Below, piece by piece: positions 63,711-64,000 of a DNA stretch of 64,000 nt. Under the pieces are notes generated by a model that saw nothing but the letters and a program-made list of their open reading frames with translations, was not told where the DNA came from and searched no databases. Both the position numbers and the translations under genes were made by a program. The DNA lies in contig CM036255.1 of the NCBI GenBank assembly GCA_020698575.1, positions 18,280,501 through 18,344,500 of the forward strand. Direction: 5' to 3'. Within the stretch, counting starts at the first letter, position 1. Each line of letters opens with the position of its first letter. The DNA comes from Bostrychus sinensis. Taxonomy: Eukaryota > Chordata > Actinopteri > Gobiiformes > Eleotridae.

Positions 63711-64000
63711 CCAAAGAGGGGCCCAACCCTGCCCCGGCCCCCATGCCTGTATTTGGGCCTGGACTCCTCTCTCCCCCCTCTCCTTCTCTCCTTGAGCAGA
63801 GTGGCAGCAGCAGCAGTGTCCAGGCTGGCAGACACGCCAGGCTGTCACTGCTGCAGTGGCTGTGTGCTGCAGTGCTAAAGAGCACACCTGCTGTCCACTC
63901 AGGGCATTACCTTTTACTGACAGTCAGCGTCATACTCATCCTCAGTAATGAAGAGGATCAATTATTCAACAGTGGAGGGTGCACTGAGAAGCCAGCACTC

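Overview
The window is vertebrate nuclear DNA, almost certainly from a teleost fish and probably a percomorph. The evidence is AT-rich sequence with long non-coding stretches, split genes with GT-AG introns, Tc1-like and hAT-like DNA transposons, and tRNA-derived SINEs of the fish type. I found no bacterial, viral or CRISPR features. Nearly all the open frames outside the two genes below come from repeats or chance.

Two protein genes can be read with confidence, and they converge tail to tail. ATXN1 (ataxin-1) is on the + strand. Its coding part lies in two exons (47002-48663 and 52036-52578), giving a 734-residue protein that ends in an AXH domain and the C-terminal RKRRWSAP nuclear-localisation/14-3-3/splicing-factor motif. 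GMPR (GMP reductase) is on the - strand. I resolved its nine coding exons between 63562 and 59157, giving 345 residues, the same length as human GMPR, with the catalytic Cys186, Thr188 and Glu289 in place. The same convergent ATXN1/GMPR pair exists on human chromosome 6p22.3, so this is conserved synteny.

Layout. 1-46.6 kb: no coding sequence recognised; probably the 5' non-coding part of ATXN1. It holds one convincing non-coding exon (23718-23824), a CpG-richer promoter/first-exon candidate (about 39715-40226), a CRE/CCAAT cluster near 16.2 kb, several stretches that look conserved, and many repeats. 46669-58.09 kb: the ATXN1 leader, coding exons, an intron carrying a nearly complete Tc1-like transposon, and a roughly 5.5 kb 3' UTR with miR-101, miR-19 and Pumilio-type sites and a duplicated 115-bp module. 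58.1-58.8 kb: short spacer. 58.8-63.7 kb: GMPR with its poly(A) signal and a TATA box. 63.7-64 kb: GMPR upstream region.

Mobile DNA. There are two Tc1-like elements with transposase remnants (30810-32386 and 48742-50206) and a third relic (about 42930-43582). Three hAT-type elements are supported by 8-bp target duplications (32629-33079, 33956-34367, 45609-46591). A dozen copies belong to a short-element family with CAGAGGTGG-like ends and GTA-microsatellite cores. Two or three SINE-like families and RTE-like LINE tails are also present.

I saw no clearly new multi-gene system. The most interesting signals concern ATXN1 regulation: a chain of upstream ORFs with an ATGA stop/start overlap, a conserved alternative-frame start that closes early in this fish, the duplicated 3' UTR module, and paired CTCF-like motifs where the two genes meet. 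Family assignments were made by eye and no database search was run.
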